From UMGS1668 sp035447605 (GTDB lineage Bacteria > Bacillota > Clostridia > Oscillospirales > Ruminococcaceae), in assembly GCA_035447605.1 (NCBI GenBank), contig DAOTHJ010000002.1:132479-196478 (forward strand): a DNA stretch of 64,000 nucleotides, given 5' to 3'. The translations under genes and the position numbers were made by a program. Of the stretch, positions 34,575-43,045 are shown in pieces. The notes under the pieces were generated by a model. It worked only from the letters and a program-made list of their open reading frames with translations. It made no database searches and was not told where the DNA came from. Positions within the stretch are counted from its first letter, which is position 1. Each line of letters begins with the position of its first letter.

Positions 34575-35495
34575 TCAGAGAACGGGTAGTTCCTCGACGG
34601 ATTCTTTTTTCTGCGCAACCTGAATCAGCAGAATGGCCGCGAACATCAGCACGCAGCCGGCCGCCTCGCGGAGAGTCGGGATCTGATGAAGGATCAGCAT
34701 GCCGCCGAGCAGCGCAAAGACCGACTCGAAGCTCATCAGCAAGGAGGCGATGCTCGGATCGGTGCGCTTCTGGCCGTAAATTTGCAGGGTGAACCCAAGG
34801 CCGCCGGAGAGAAAACCGGAATAACACAGTGGTAGGGCGGCACTGGCAAGGCCCGAAAAAGAGAACGGCTCGGAGAAGAAGGCAATTCCGGTTGCCAGCA
34901 CGCCGCAGATCCAGAACTGGATGCAGGAGAGCTTGGCTCCATCAAATTCCGGCGCGAAATGGTCCACCATCAGGATGTGGCCGGCATAGGCGAAGGCGCC
35001 GAGCAGCACGAAGAAGTCGCCCTTTCCAAGAGCAAGAGATTCCGTCACGCAGAGCAGATAGAGCCCCGCCAGCGCGAGGACTACGGAAAACCAGATATGT
35101 TTCGGCAGCTTTTTCCCGAGCAGCAGGCTTGCAAACGGTACGACGATCATGTAAAGCACCGTGATGAAGCTTGCCTTGCCGACCGTGGTCATGCTCAGGC
35201 CATATTGCTGGAGGCTGGAGGCCACCGTCAGCATCAGGCCGCAGAGAATGCCGGCCTTCCGGAATCTTTTTTTCTGCGCCGGAGAGTCCGGTATAAATTC
35301 ACCGCGCTTCTTCCGGACCCCATCCATCACGAAGCAGTATCCCGTCAGCGCCGCCGCCGCCAAAAAACTGCGCAGGCCGTTAAAAAGAAACGGCCCCACA
35401 TAGTCCATGCCGACGGTCTGCGCGACAAAGGACATGCCCCAGATCATGGCCGCCGTCAGCAGCATGACCGTTCCGATTGTTTTTTCTCTTTTCAT
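34575..35495 (-). CDS. DMT superfamily (EamA) transporter
   Basis: A 306-residue membrane protein with ten predicted helices arranged as two EamA repeats. The first contains LTAAMIWGMSFVAQTVGMDYVGPFLFNGLRSFLAA. The second ends SIASLLMSFESVFALLGGMLILHQIPTLREAAGCVLMF, a typical close. Such proteins export amino acids or other metabolites. The substrate is unknown. ATG 35495 follows GGTTGGAAG; an in-frame ATG at 35510 is possible. Confidence 0.9.
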   Translation of the reverse strand: MKREKTIGTVMLLTAAMIWGMSFVAQTVGMDYVGPFLFNGLRSFLAAAALTGYCFVMDGVRKKRGEFIPDSPAQKKRFRKAGILCGLMLTVASSLQQYGLSMTTVGKASFITVLYMIVVPFASLLLGKKLPKHIWFSVVLALAGLYLLCVTESLALGKGDFFVLLGAFAYAGHILMVDHFAPEFDGAKLSCIQFWICGVLATGIAFFSEPFSFSGLASAALPLCYSGFLSGGLGFTLQIYGQKRTDPSIASLLMSFESVFALLGGMLILHQIPTLREAAGCVLMFAAILLIQVAQKKESVEELPVL

Positions 35496-35859
35496 CTTCC
35501 AACCCCACATTCAATGCTATTCATTCTACACGCGGGGAAGAAAAAATGCAAAGCTTTTTTAGAATAAAGTCGAATTATGGGGAATGAAAGAAACCTCGGT
35601 CTTTCTATTTAAAGTAATTTTACCTAAAAGCAGGTTGACTTTGTGGGAATTATGTAGTACTTTTAGAGAGGATAATTCCGTCCCGGGCGGAAGAATTTTT
35701 TCTGCCGTTTAAGGAAGAGAATTTCCTCTGCTTCGTTTTCGGCCTGACCGTATTTCCGGCGGAGAGGGAGGATCGCGGGGGATCTGGTTGTGCCAAGGGA
35801 AAAGGGGCAAGATGGGGCCAGCCCCCCGATTTTTAAGAAAGTGAAAGGAGTGTTTGGTT
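35496..35859. other. non-coding region with the eutB leader
   Basis: No gene is seen. The region holds a promoter candidate at 35635 and about 190 bases of leader before eutB. The leader has a hairpin near 35691-35711 (arms around TTTT) and AGGAA/TTCCT near 35712-35735. A GGGGC...GCCCC element near 35804-35828 is followed by ATTTTTA. Confidence 0.55.
35635..35663 (+). promoter_or_regulatory. candidate eutB promoter
   Basis: TTGACT and TACTTT lie 17 bases apart. The -10 is weak, so activation or another start is possible. Confidence 0.45.
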
Positions 35860-37227
35860 TTGAAACTGAAAACCAGGCTTAACGGAAAAACATTTGAATT
35901 CCGTGATGTCAAGGATGTTTTAGCCAAAGCAAACGAACCGAAGTCTGCCGACAGATTTCAGGGAATCGCCGCTGAGACTGTCACGGAGAGAATCGCTGCC
36001 AAAGTCGTCCTCTCCAATCTGACCGTCGGCGATATCACTGAGAATCCTGTGGTCCCGTACGAAAAGGACGAGGTCACCAGAGTGGAACTTGACGCGCTGA
36101 ACCACCGCATCTATGACCGTTTTAAAAACATGACCATCGGCGAGCTTCGCGAGTGGATCATGAACAGCCATACCACCGCGGATGATCTCTATCGCGCCAG
36201 CTTTGCTTTCAACGGCGAGACCGTCGCCGCCGTCGCAAAGATCTGTTCCACCAGCGATCTGATTTATGGTTCCAGCAAGGCTTCCAATCCGACCCGCTGC
36301 ATCACGCAGATCGGGCTTCCGGGCACTCTGAGCTACCGCTGCCAGACCAACTCCACCACCGACGACGTCGAATCCATTCTTCTCGGCGTCATGGAAGGTA
36401 TCAGCTATGGTTCCGGCGACGCCTGCATCGGCATTAACCCGGTGGAAGATACCGTCGAGACCACGCGCCGCATTGCCGACGGTCTGTGGGCTTTCATGCA
36501 GGATTGGAAAATCCCGACCCAGCTGACGGTTCTTTCCCATGTCACCACGCAGATGCAGTCCGTCCGCGAGGGCGCTCCGCTGTGCATGTTCTTCCAGTCC
36601 ATCGCCGGCACTCAGGCTGCCTGCGACGATTTCGGCGTTTCCCGCGATCTGCTTCTTGAGGCCTACGACCTTGCCGCCCACGAATGCTACGGCACCGGCC
36701 CGAACCGCCTTTATTTTGAAACCGGACAAGGTTCCGAGGTTTCCATCGGCGCCGACGAAGGCGCGGATGAGATGACGCTGGAAGGCCGTACATACGGATT
36801 TGCCCGCTTCTTCCGCCCGTTCATGACGAACAACGTTTCCGGCTTTATCGGCCCGGAGACCATTTACGACGGCAGAGAGATGATCCGTGCCAACCTCGAA
36901 GATCATTTCATGGCCAAGATCATCGGTCTTCCGATGGGCATGGCCCCTTGCTATACCAACCACACCGGCATCGACCAGAACGATCAGGAGATCGCCTGCC
37001 TGCTGCTCAACGAAGCGAACTGCAACTACTACATGGGCGTTCCGATGGGCGACGACGTCATGCTCTCCTATCAGGACGTGTCCTTCCACGACGACGCCAC
37101 GATGCGTGAGCTGAGCCACAGAAAACCCGCTCCTGAATTCCACAAATGGGCGATGAATCTTGGAATTATGGACGCTGACGGCTGTCTGACCGATATTGCC
37201 GGCAACGCTGCCATCTTCTTTAAATAA
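35860..37227 (+). CDS. eutB: ethanolamine ammonia-lyase, large subunit
   Basis: A 455-residue TIM-barrel subunit of the adenosylcobalamin-dependent enzyme that converts ethanolamine to acetaldehyde and ammonia. GTLSYRCQTNSTTDD and VMEGISYGSGDACIGINPV are highly conserved. Length is normal. TTG 35860 is chosen because AAAGGAG lies 9 bases upstream and the product then begins (M)KLKTRLNGKTFEF. eutC follows after 20 bases. No microcompartment shell, eutA reactivase or aldehyde dehydrogenase gene is adjacent. Confidence 0.96.
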   Translation: MKLKTRLNGKTFEFRDVKDVLAKANEPKSADRFQGIAAETVTERIAAKVVLSNLTVGDITENPVVPYEKDEVTRVELDALNHRIYDRFKNMTIGELREWIMNSHTTADDLYRASFAFNGETVAAVAKICSTSDLIYGSSKASNPTRCITQIGLPGTLSYRCQTNSTTDDVESILLGVMEGISYGSGDACIGINPVEDTVETTRRIADGLWAFMQDWKIPTQLTVLSHVTTQMQSVREGAPLCMFFQSIAGTQAACDDFGVSRDLLLEAYDLAAHECYGTGPNRLYFETGQGSEVSIGADEGADEMTLEGRTYGFARFFRPFMTNNVSGFIGPETIYDGREMIRANLEDHFMAKIIGLPMGMAPCYTNHTGIDQNDQEIACLLLNEANCNYYMGVPMGDDVMLSYQDVSFHDDATMRELSHRKPAPEFHKWAMNLGIMDADGCLTDIAGNAAIFFK

Positions 37228-37247
37228 GGAAAGGAGGCTGCTAAAAA

Positions 37248-38108
37248 ATGACTGAAACTGAGCTTATGGAAATCGTGAAAAAGGCCGTTGCCCAGGTATG
37301 CGGCGCAAATGAAGCGGTACCCGGCAAATGTGTCCCTGGCGGAGAAGTTCCGGATCTGTCTGCGGTTGACCTCCAGAAACTTCTTCTTATCCCGAATCTT
37401 ACGCCCGAGCAGGCCGCGGAATATCTCCGCATGAAAGCCCGCACGGCTGCCCGTCTTGGTGTCTGGAGATCCGGCCCCCGTCCGATGACCCAGACCCTTC
37501 TCCGCTTCCGTGCCGACCATGCCTGCGCGATGGATGCCGTTTTTGACGACGTTCACGAGGAAGTTCTCGAGAGAAACCATCTTAAAACGTATCAGACTTC
37601 CTGCAAGAGCAAGGATGAATATCTGACCCGCCCGGATCTTGGCCGTATTTTCGACGACGATATGGCCGCCGAGATCAAAAAGGAATGCACGAGTGATCCG
37701 GATGTCCAGATTTTTGTTTCGGACGGCCTTTCTTCCACCGCGGTGGAAGCCAATATCGACGAAGTACTTCCGGCCATTTTAAACGGCCTGAAGAGCAGCG
37801 GCCTGAAGATCGGGACCCCGTTCTTCGTCAAATACGGCCGTGTCGGCGCAGAGGATTCCATCGCCAAGATTTTGAATGCGAAGGTCACCGTCGTTCTTCT
37901 CGGCGAGAGACCCGGACTTGCTTCTGCCGAATCCCTCTCCGCTTACTGTGTCTACGGCGGCTATCCGGGTATCCCGGAGGCCAACCGTACCGTCGTCTCC
38001 AACATCCATAAAGCCGGAACTCCTCCGGTTGAAGCCGGCGCGTTTATCGCCGAGCTCTGCCAGAAGATGTACCAGAAAAAGGCTTCCGGCCTGGATCTCA
38101 AAGACTGA
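37248..38108 (+). CDS. eutC: ethanolamine ammonia-lyase, small subunit
   Basis: A 286-residue partner of EutB that completes the B12 site. VFVSDGLSSTAVEAN-like sequence (IFVSDGLSSTAVEAN) and MARTAARLGVWRSGPRP-like sequence (MKARTAARLGVWRSGPRP) are family features, as are VVLLGERPGLASAESLSAY and the C-terminal ALF-type helix. The N-terminal 45 residues may be an attached helix that is used for compartment targeting in other species. Here no shell genes adjoin. AAAGGAGG lies upstream of the ATG. Confidence 0.96.
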   Translation: MTETELMEIVKKAVAQVCGANEAVPGKCVPGGEVPDLSAVDLQKLLLIPNLTPEQAAEYLRMKARTAARLGVWRSGPRPMTQTLLRFRADHACAMDAVFDDVHEEVLERNHLKTYQTSCKSKDEYLTRPDLGRIFDDDMAAEIKKECTSDPDVQIFVSDGLSSTAVEANIDEVLPAILNGLKSSGLKIGTPFFVKYGRVGAEDSIAKILNAKVTVVLLGERPGLASAESLSAYCVYGGYPGIPEANRTVVSNIHKAGTPPVEAGAFIAELCQKMYQKKASGLDLKD

Positions 38109-38451
38109 TCGGATCATAACCGCAAAAAAGCCTCTCCGTTATGGAGAGGCTTTTTTATATGTCGAAATGTTTCGGGACGCGCCGGCCGAGTGGAGGTTTC
38201 CTTGGCCGCAGCCGGGAAAGGGTTCAGACACAAATGAGCTTTTCCGTCTGAATGCCGGCGGATGTTTTTGCTCGAATAAAAGATGCTCCGAAAAAAGGAC
38301 TCTTTTTGCAGAGAACCTGTTGTAACATGGCGGGTAAGGCTGCGGGCCGCCGCCGATCGGTTGGAGTTTCGCAGGCGGTTTTCCGCATGTTAAGCGGCAG
38401 GCCGACGGAAATCCATGCCGGGGCATAAAAGATGCCGGTTTGGCCGGCATT
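38109..38451. other. non-coding region between eutC and the S4 protein gene
   Basis: Beyond the two terminators at its ends I see no gene or clear structure. The middle carries a few short inverted repeats only. Confidence 0.5.
38130..38156 (+). terminator. terminator of eutBC
   Basis: GCCTCTCC and GGAGAGGC form a perfect 8-bp stem with a 5-base loop and six T after it. Confidence 0.92.
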
Positions 38452-38452
38452 T
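38427..38452 (-). terminator. terminator of the S4 protein gene
   Basis: ATGCCGG and CCGGCAT form a perfect 7-bp stem. The T-run on the minus strand is CTTTTAT, and the plus side also has TTTTATTT. Confidence 0.7.
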
Positions 38453-39204
38453 TATTTATACAATTTAATAAGGGCGCGCAGGCGGCCTTTTTTTGTCTCG
38501 CTCCGAATTCCGTCAAAGAGAAAGCGCCCTTTTCCGCGGACGGAGATGATCGCGCCCTCCTGCGGATGAAAATCCGTTTTGAGCACGGCCGCTCCGTTGA
38601 TGAGCACGAGCTCCCGCTCAATGAGCACGGCGCTTTCGCTGCGGGAGAGCTTAAAGACCGCCGAGATCAGCGAGTCGAGCCGTGGCGAGGAGACGACAAT
38701 CTCTGCCTCCTCCGGCTGGGGAAACGCCTCCTCCGGAATTTCTTCCGTGAGCCGGCAGCGGACGGAGGTATGCCGGATCTCCCGGAGGTTTTCCATGAGG
38801 TAATCCGCCGCGGAACGCAGGCAGAACACATAGGCGCGGTTTCCGGCGGTCAGGATGTCTCCGGTCAGGCCGCGCCGGATGCCGAGGGACATCAGCGCGC
38901 CGAGGCAGTCCCGGTGCGCGAGTGGCTCCGCGAAGCGCTCGGAGACGGGGAAAATCTCCAGACAGACGACCGGCCGCTCTTCTCCGGCAAACCATTCCGG
39001 CTCGCCGAAGCAGGCGACCTTCCGTTCCGCGCCTTCGTAGCCACCGTCCAGAAAGAATCCGGAGGGCAGGGAACGGGAGAGCCGGGCAAGCTCCTCCTGT
39101 TCCGCCAGCGTCAGGAATTCGCTGTGCTGGGGAATTTCCCGGGAAAAAGCCCGCTCGGCGAGCTCTTGCCATCTTTTTTCTTCAAAATGATTGTCGTTTG
39201 TCAT
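38452..39204 (-). CDS. YlmH-type S4 RNA-binding protein
   Basis: A 250-residue protein with the fold of YlmH. The middle has FLDGGYEGAERKVACFGEPEW and LGALMSLGIRRGLTGDIL, both diagnostic. A C-terminal S4 domain (SPRLDSLISAVFKLSRSES, LVLINGAAVLK) binds RNA. Recent work on Bacillus YlmH links it to rescue of stalled ribosomes. ATG 39204 lies 5 bases after the stop of the GTPase gene and has no strong own site, so translation is coupled. Confidence 0.88.
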   Translation of the reverse strand: MTNDNHFEEKRWQELAERAFSREIPQHSEFLTLAEQEELARLSRSLPSGFFLDGGYEGAERKVACFGEPEWFAGEERPVVCLEIFPVSERFAEPLAHRDCLGALMSLGIRRGLTGDILTAGNRAYVFCLRSAADYLMENLREIRHTSVRCRLTEEIPEEAFPQPEEAEIVVSSPRLDSLISAVFKLSRSESAVLIERELVLINGAAVLKTDFHPQEGAIISVRGKGRFLFDGIRSETKKGRLRALIKLYK

Positions 39205-39209
39205 ATCGT

Positions 39210-39782
39210 TCAATAATCGTCGAGGTCGATGGTGTTGATGAGGTCGATCAGCTCCCCGAGGCCGCGCCCGGTGACGGAGCTCGTGACGACGATGTGCCTT
39301 GCGCCGGCGTTTTCGAGAAACGTGATCGCCTGAGAGGGGTCGCAATCCTCGGTGTCAGCCTTGGTGACGATGCCGATGACCGGCCGGGCAAAGGACATGG
39401 AAAACATCTGCGGCAGGCGGCAGACGTCGTTTCCGACGTCATGGCAGAAGCAGACGATGTCGGCGTCGTAGGCCGGGCAGATCGCGGCGCCGCGGCTGAA
39501 AAACGGCGTATCGGTGTATTCGCCGGGGGTGTCGATGACGTCGGCATATGCTTCGATGGTCTGCGTCTTGTGGTAGGACATGTCCTGATGGTGCAGGCGG
39601 CGGATCAGCGTCGTCTTCCCGCAGCGGGAGCGTCCGACCAGAATGATTTTTCGCCCCTCTATCTTTTTATCGATGTCGAGAATCCGGTGAAACGCCTCCT
39701 CCGGGATGCCGTTTTTCATCAAATCGTCGTTTTCGAGAATAGACTCATCTGTTTCCTCAAGATTTTTTTTATCTTCCGCCAT
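39210..39782 (-). CDS. eutP: EutP/PduV family GTPase
   Basis: A 190-residue small GTPase of the EutP/PduV group. The P-loop is GRSRCGKTTLIRRL. IDTPGEYTDTPFFSRG is the switch II region, and VTKADTED serves nucleotide selection. The first 45 residues are an acidic extension not needed by the fold. Such proteins accompany ethanolamine or propanediol use, with PduV linked to moving compartments and EutP having acetate kinase activity in one report. It points toward eutC from the opposite side. ATG 39782 is chosen over an upstream GTG. Confidence 0.85.
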   Translation of the reverse strand: MAEDKKNLEETDESILENDDLMKNGIPEEAFHRILDIDKKIEGRKIILVGRSRCGKTTLIRRLHHQDMSYHKTQTIEAYADVIDTPGEYTDTPFFSRGAAICPAYDADIVCFCHDVGNDVCRLPQMFSMSFARPVIGIVTKADTEDCDPSQAITFLENAGARHIVVTSSVTGRGLGELIDLINTIDLDDY

Positions 39783-39936
39783 TGTTTCACCGCCACAGAA
39801 AAATTTCACACACTTGTCTTATTTTATCCCGGAAAAAGCGGAAAGTCAACGAAACGCCTTCACACTTCTCCGTAAAAAATTTATGTGAAAGGAGATTAGC
39901 GGACAGCCTTTTTTATAAACAAAAATATGATATTCT

Positions 39937-39980
39937 GAAAAAGCTTTTCCACGGAAATTTGCTTCCGGGGAAAAGCTTTC
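39937..39980 (-). terminator. terminator of the ABC-F gene
   Basis: AAGCTTTTCC and GGAAAAGCTT form a perfect 10-bp stem around a mostly paired loop, followed on the minus strand by TTTTT. Confidence 0.85.
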
Positions 39981-40000
39981 ACGAAATCGAGTAAACGAAT

Positions 40001-41488
40001 TTACAATTGCACGGTCTTTGTCGCCACGTTTTGACAAAATTCGCGGTCATGTTCCACAAACAGAATCGTGGGTTTGCAGGTAAGCAGCAGGTCCTCGATC
40101 TGGATGCGGGAGAGGACGTCGATATAGTTGAGCGGTTCGTCCCAGATAAGCAGGTGCGCCTTTTCGCAGAGGCTTTTGGCGATCAGCACCTTTTTCTTCT
40201 GACCGAAGCTGAAATCACGCAAGTCTTTCTCAAACTGCGCCCTCGAAAAATCGAGTTTGCGCAGAATCGTTTTAAACAGGCTCTCGTCGATCTGCTCCTC
40301 GGCGGCGTAATCGGAAAGGTTTCCGTCGAGGAACGACGGGTCCTGCGGCACATACGAGATTTTAAGGCCGCTGCCGATCAGGAGTTTGCCGGTATAGGCC
40401 AGATTCTTCCCGCAGATCAGCTTGAGAATGCTGGATTTGCCCGATCCGTTTTTGCCGCAGAGAGCGACCCGGTCGCCGCGTTCGACCGTGAAGCCGACGT
40501 CCCGGCAGGCCTCCTTTTCTCCATAAAAGATTGAGACGCCCTCCAGCGAGAGAAGACGGGTTGTATGGTAGGCGAGCTGCGTGACTTTAAGCTCCTCGGC
40601 GCTCTCAAGGTTTTTGAGCAGCTTCGATTTTTCCTCAACCGCCGTCTGCTGCCGGGTTTCGATTGCCTTGGCCCGCTTCATCATCTTCTTGGCCTTCGCG
40701 CCCTGAAGGGGGCGCCTTCCGAGGGATTTCTCCGTGCGTGCCGGGTCGAAGCCGATTTTGCGCTGCTCCGCCGAATCGGACCACGCGGCCTTCTCCCTCG
40801 CGGTCTTTTCGAGCCGGCGGATGTCCTTTTTGAGCTTCTCATTTTCCGAGAGCTCAAAATGATCCTGCCGTTCCTTGTTGGCAAGCCATGAGGAGAAGTT
40901 GCCGCGCTGAATCTCGATATTGGTTTTGTTGATGGAGAGGATGTGGTCGATGCAGCCGTCGAGGAAGGCCCGGTCGTGAGAGACCACAATGAAACCCTCC
41001 TTGCCGTTCAGATAACGGCTGACAATCTCCCGCCCGTGCATGTCGAGATGGTTCGTCGGCTCGTCGATCAGCAGAAAGCGGTTTTCCTTTAAAAAGAGCG
41101 CCGCAAGCAGCACCTTCGTCTGCTCGCCGTTCGAGAGCGTACCGAACGGGCGGTACAGTACCTCCTCGCCGAGCTCCAGCAGGGAAAGTTCCCGCATAAG
41201 CTCCCAGCGGGGCAGACTGCCGTCGATATCCTCCACGGCGCCGAGGGCGTCTTTGCTCTTATCCGTGACCTCGAAAGGGAAGTATTCAAAGGCGACGGAG
41301 GCCGAAATGGTACCATGGTAGGGGTATTTGCCGAGCAGCAGGTTCAGAAACGTCGTCTTGCCTCTGCCGTTTCTGCCCGTAAAGCCGAGCTTCCAATCGG
41401 TGTCGATCTGAAAGCTGACGTTTTCAAAAATATTGTCGTAACTGCCCTCATAGGCAAACGTGAGATTGGAAATGTCGATCAGTGACAT
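40001..41488 (-). CDS. Lsa-type ABC-F ATPase (ribosome protection)
   Basis: A 495-residue cytosolic protein with two ATPase domains and no membrane part. The Walker A motifs are GRNGRGKTT and GKNGSGKSS. The signatures are LSNGEQTKV and FSFGQKKKV, and the Walker B motifs are LLIDEPTNHLD and LLIWDEPLNYID. The linker between them is long and basic. The second domain lacking the LSGGE form is typical of the Lsa group, which removes lincosamides, streptogramin A and pleuromutilins from the ribosome. AGGAGG precedes the ATG. The attenuator-like leader supports a resistance role. A housekeeping ABC-F is the alternative. Confidence 0.85.
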   Translation of the reverse strand: MSLIDISNLTFAYEGSYDNIFENVSFQIDTDWKLGFTGRNGRGKTTFLNLLLGKYPYHGTISASVAFEYFPFEVTDKSKDALGAVEDIDGSLPRWELMRELSLLELGEEVLYRPFGTLSNGEQTKVLLAALFLKENRFLLIDEPTNHLDMHGREIVSRYLNGKEGFIVVSHDRAFLDGCIDHILSINKTNIEIQRGNFSSWLANKERQDHFELSENEKLKKDIRRLEKTAREKAAWSDSAEQRKIGFDPARTEKSLGRRPLQGAKAKKMMKRAKAIETRQQTAVEEKSKLLKNLESAEELKVTQLAYHTTRLLSLEGVSIFYGEKEACRDVGFTVERGDRVALCGKNGSGKSSILKLICGKNLAYTGKLLIGSGLKISYVPQDPSFLDGNLSDYAAEEQIDESLFKTILRKLDFSRAQFEKDLRDFSFGQKKKVLIAKSLCEKAHLLIWDEPLNYIDVLSRIQIEDLLLTCKPTILFVEHDREFCQNVATKTVQL

Positions 41489-41501
41489 GGCCGTGTCCTC
41501 C

Positions 41502-41542
41502 TATAAAAAATAGAGCGGCAGGAAAGAAAATCCCCGCAGCTC
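41502..41542 (-). terminator. attenuator terminator in the ABC-F leader
   Basis: On the minus strand GAGCTGCGGG pairs with CCTGCCGCTC (one mismatch, one G-T) and is followed by TATTTTTTAT. The T-run abuts the AGGAGG of the ABC-F gene. Its 3' arm contains CTTTCCTGC, which exactly complements GCAGGAAAG in the upstream leader (41611-41619), so an alternative antiterminator pairing is possible. Confidence 0.7.
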
Positions 41543-41677
41543 CAAAACACGTCTATGCCCGCCTAAAACAGGCGGAACAAAGCCATATCGCCGAGTTTCC
41601 GGAATCCGCACTTTCCTGCACAGGCACGACAAACAAAGCGGACGATGCCGCGGTCAAGTTTCGTCATGCCATATGGT

Positions 41678-41713
41678 TCAGCAGGAAAAATTGCGCATCC
41701 TTTCAACTCCCAT
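41678..41713 (-). CDS. putative leader peptide of the ABC-F gene
   Basis: A tiny frame encodes MGVERMRNFSC and starts about 11 bases after the predicted transcription start. An internal ATG at 41698 has GAAAGG just before it and would give MRNFSC. Short leader ORFs whose translation stalls with antibiotic control several ABC-F resistance genes. Its use here is inferred from position. Confidence 0.45.
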   Translation of the reverse strand: MGVERMRNFSC

Positions 41714-41730
41714 CCTTATATTCTGTTGTT

Positions 41731-41759
41731 ATCATAACAATTCCGGGCGCAGTTTGCAA
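41731..41759 (-). promoter_or_regulatory. promoter of the ABC-F leader
   Basis: On the minus strand TTGCAA and TATGAT are exactly 17 bases apart. This places the start about 235 bases before the ABC-F ATG. Confidence 0.7.
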
Positions 41760-41873
41760 GAGGAAATTCCCGCATTTTGGTCTCAAAAATCCCGAATGTG
41801 CAGGAAAGTACTTTTTTCTTTTCCGCAGGTTGTAGTATAATATGGAAAGAAAGAAAGGGGGAGGAGGTGCGGT

Positions 41874-42707
41874 TTGAAAAGAACCTTTGTCATGCATTCG
41901 GCGGCGGATGCGGTGATGATGTTTTTCGACAAGCGCGTCACCCGCTGCGCGTCGTCGCTCTCGTATTATCTTTCGCTCTCCATCTTTCCGGCGCTGATCT
42001 GCGCGCACTGGATCCTCGGCATGCTCGGGCAGGATCTGATCGCGGTGCTGGAGGAATTTTCCGACCTCGTTCCGGTCAGCGCTCTGCAGCAGATCGAGGA
42101 ATATCTGAGCTACGTTTCCAAAGCCGAATCTCCGGCACTGCTGACTGCGGGGCTGCTTGCCAACATAACGACCGGCTCGGCGGCTTTTCGCCAGCTGCTC
42201 GACATGGTGCGGGATATTTACGGCGGCCACCGGAACCATACGGTTTTTCACTATATCGTCAGCATCCTGAGCTCGATCCTTCTGCTGGCCGTGATCTATC
42301 TCGGCGCGCTGCTGATCATAGGGGGCAACTGGCTGCTTCGGGTGCTGGATCCGTACTTCGGTCTCGCAAAATACGCGGCGCTCTGGTCGATATTCCGGTT
42401 TGTTCCGCTGCTGCTGTTTCTGTTTATCTTCCTTTATTTTCTCTATAAAGCCGCGGCTTGGCGCAGCGACCACAACGCGGCGTTCGTTCCCGGCGCGGCG
42501 GCGGCCTCCGTGGCGGTCGTCGTAGTCAGCTCCATATTTTCCTGGTTCATCGGATTGTCGGTGCGCTACTCGCTGATCTACGGTTCTCTGGCATCGTTCA
42601 TCATCCTTATGATCTGGCTGTATATCACCAGCAACGTCATCATCATCGGCGCGCTCATCAACAACGTCTGGAAGAACGGCCCGATCAAGGTTCGGCACGA
42701 TCCCTGA
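41874..42707 (+). CDS. YihY/BrkB family membrane protein
   Basis: A 277-residue protein with about six membrane helices of the YihY/virulence-factor-BrkB family, often annotated as a putative ribonuclease BN by mistake. TRCASSLSYYLSLSIFPALI at the N-terminus and YGSLASFIILMIWLYITSNVIIIGALIN near the C-terminus are diagnostic. Function is unknown, perhaps transport. TTG 41874 follows GAGGAGGTG by 5 bases. Confidence 0.91.
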   Translation: MKRTFVMHSAADAVMMFFDKRVTRCASSLSYYLSLSIFPALICAHWILGMLGQDLIAVLEEFSDLVPVSALQQIEEYLSYVSKAESPALLTAGLLANITTGSAAFRQLLDMVRDIYGGHRNHTVFHYIVSILSSILLLAVIYLGALLIIGGNWLLRVLDPYFGLAKYAALWSIFRFVPLLLFLFIFLYFLYKAAAWRSDHNAAFVPGAAAASVAVVVVSSIFSWFIGLSVRYSLIYGSLASFIILMIWLYITSNVIIIGALINNVWKNGPIKVRHDP

Positions 42708-42725
42708 TTTTTTGAGAAAAAACAA

Positions 42726-42758
42726 AAACGGTATGGGAGAGAATTCCCATACCGTTTT
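42726..42758 (+). terminator. terminator of the YihY gene
   Basis: AAACGGTATGGGA and TCCCATACCGTTT form a perfect 13-bp stem, followed by TTTTTT. Confidence 0.92.
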
Positions 42759-42881
42759 TTATGTCCCCAAAAGGGCTTCGCAGATCTCATGAAGGCGTCT
42801 GCCGGCCATGATTTTCTGATTTGCAGCCATACCGATATTTTGCGCGATTGTCTCCGGCAGGCTCCCGGTTCCACAGCAGGT

Positions 42882-42904
42882 GGATTTATTTCCGGTGCAA
42901 CCGA
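42882..42904 (+). repeat. 23-base direct repeat, copy 1
   Basis: The unit begins GGATTTATTTCCGGTGCAAC and continues CGA. An identical copy lies 164 bases to the right in the same orientation. Confidence 0.8.
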
Positions 42905-43045
42905 ATTTTGCGGTCTGCCCTGTCCGAGATTTCTCGTCGCGGCTCCAATTCCTTTTGTGTGCAGTGGTTGTCGTTCCTGCATCCGAAATTATTCTACCAT
43001 GGCCTCTATTTAGTCTGCGCGTAGGGTTTTTCCCCTATGAATCCG

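Larger units (their letters stand above)
41489..41873. other. leader of the ABC-F gene and promoter region of the YihY gene
   Basis: The left two thirds is the untranslated leader of the ABC-F gene, described below. A TATAAT at 41835 may serve the YihY gene to the right, but I could not pair it with a convincing -35. Confidence 0.6.

Noticed and set aside
42789..43013. A 74-codon Cys-rich frame in the intergenic region
   Set aside because: There is no ribosome-binding site or family similarity, and it spans a repeat copy.
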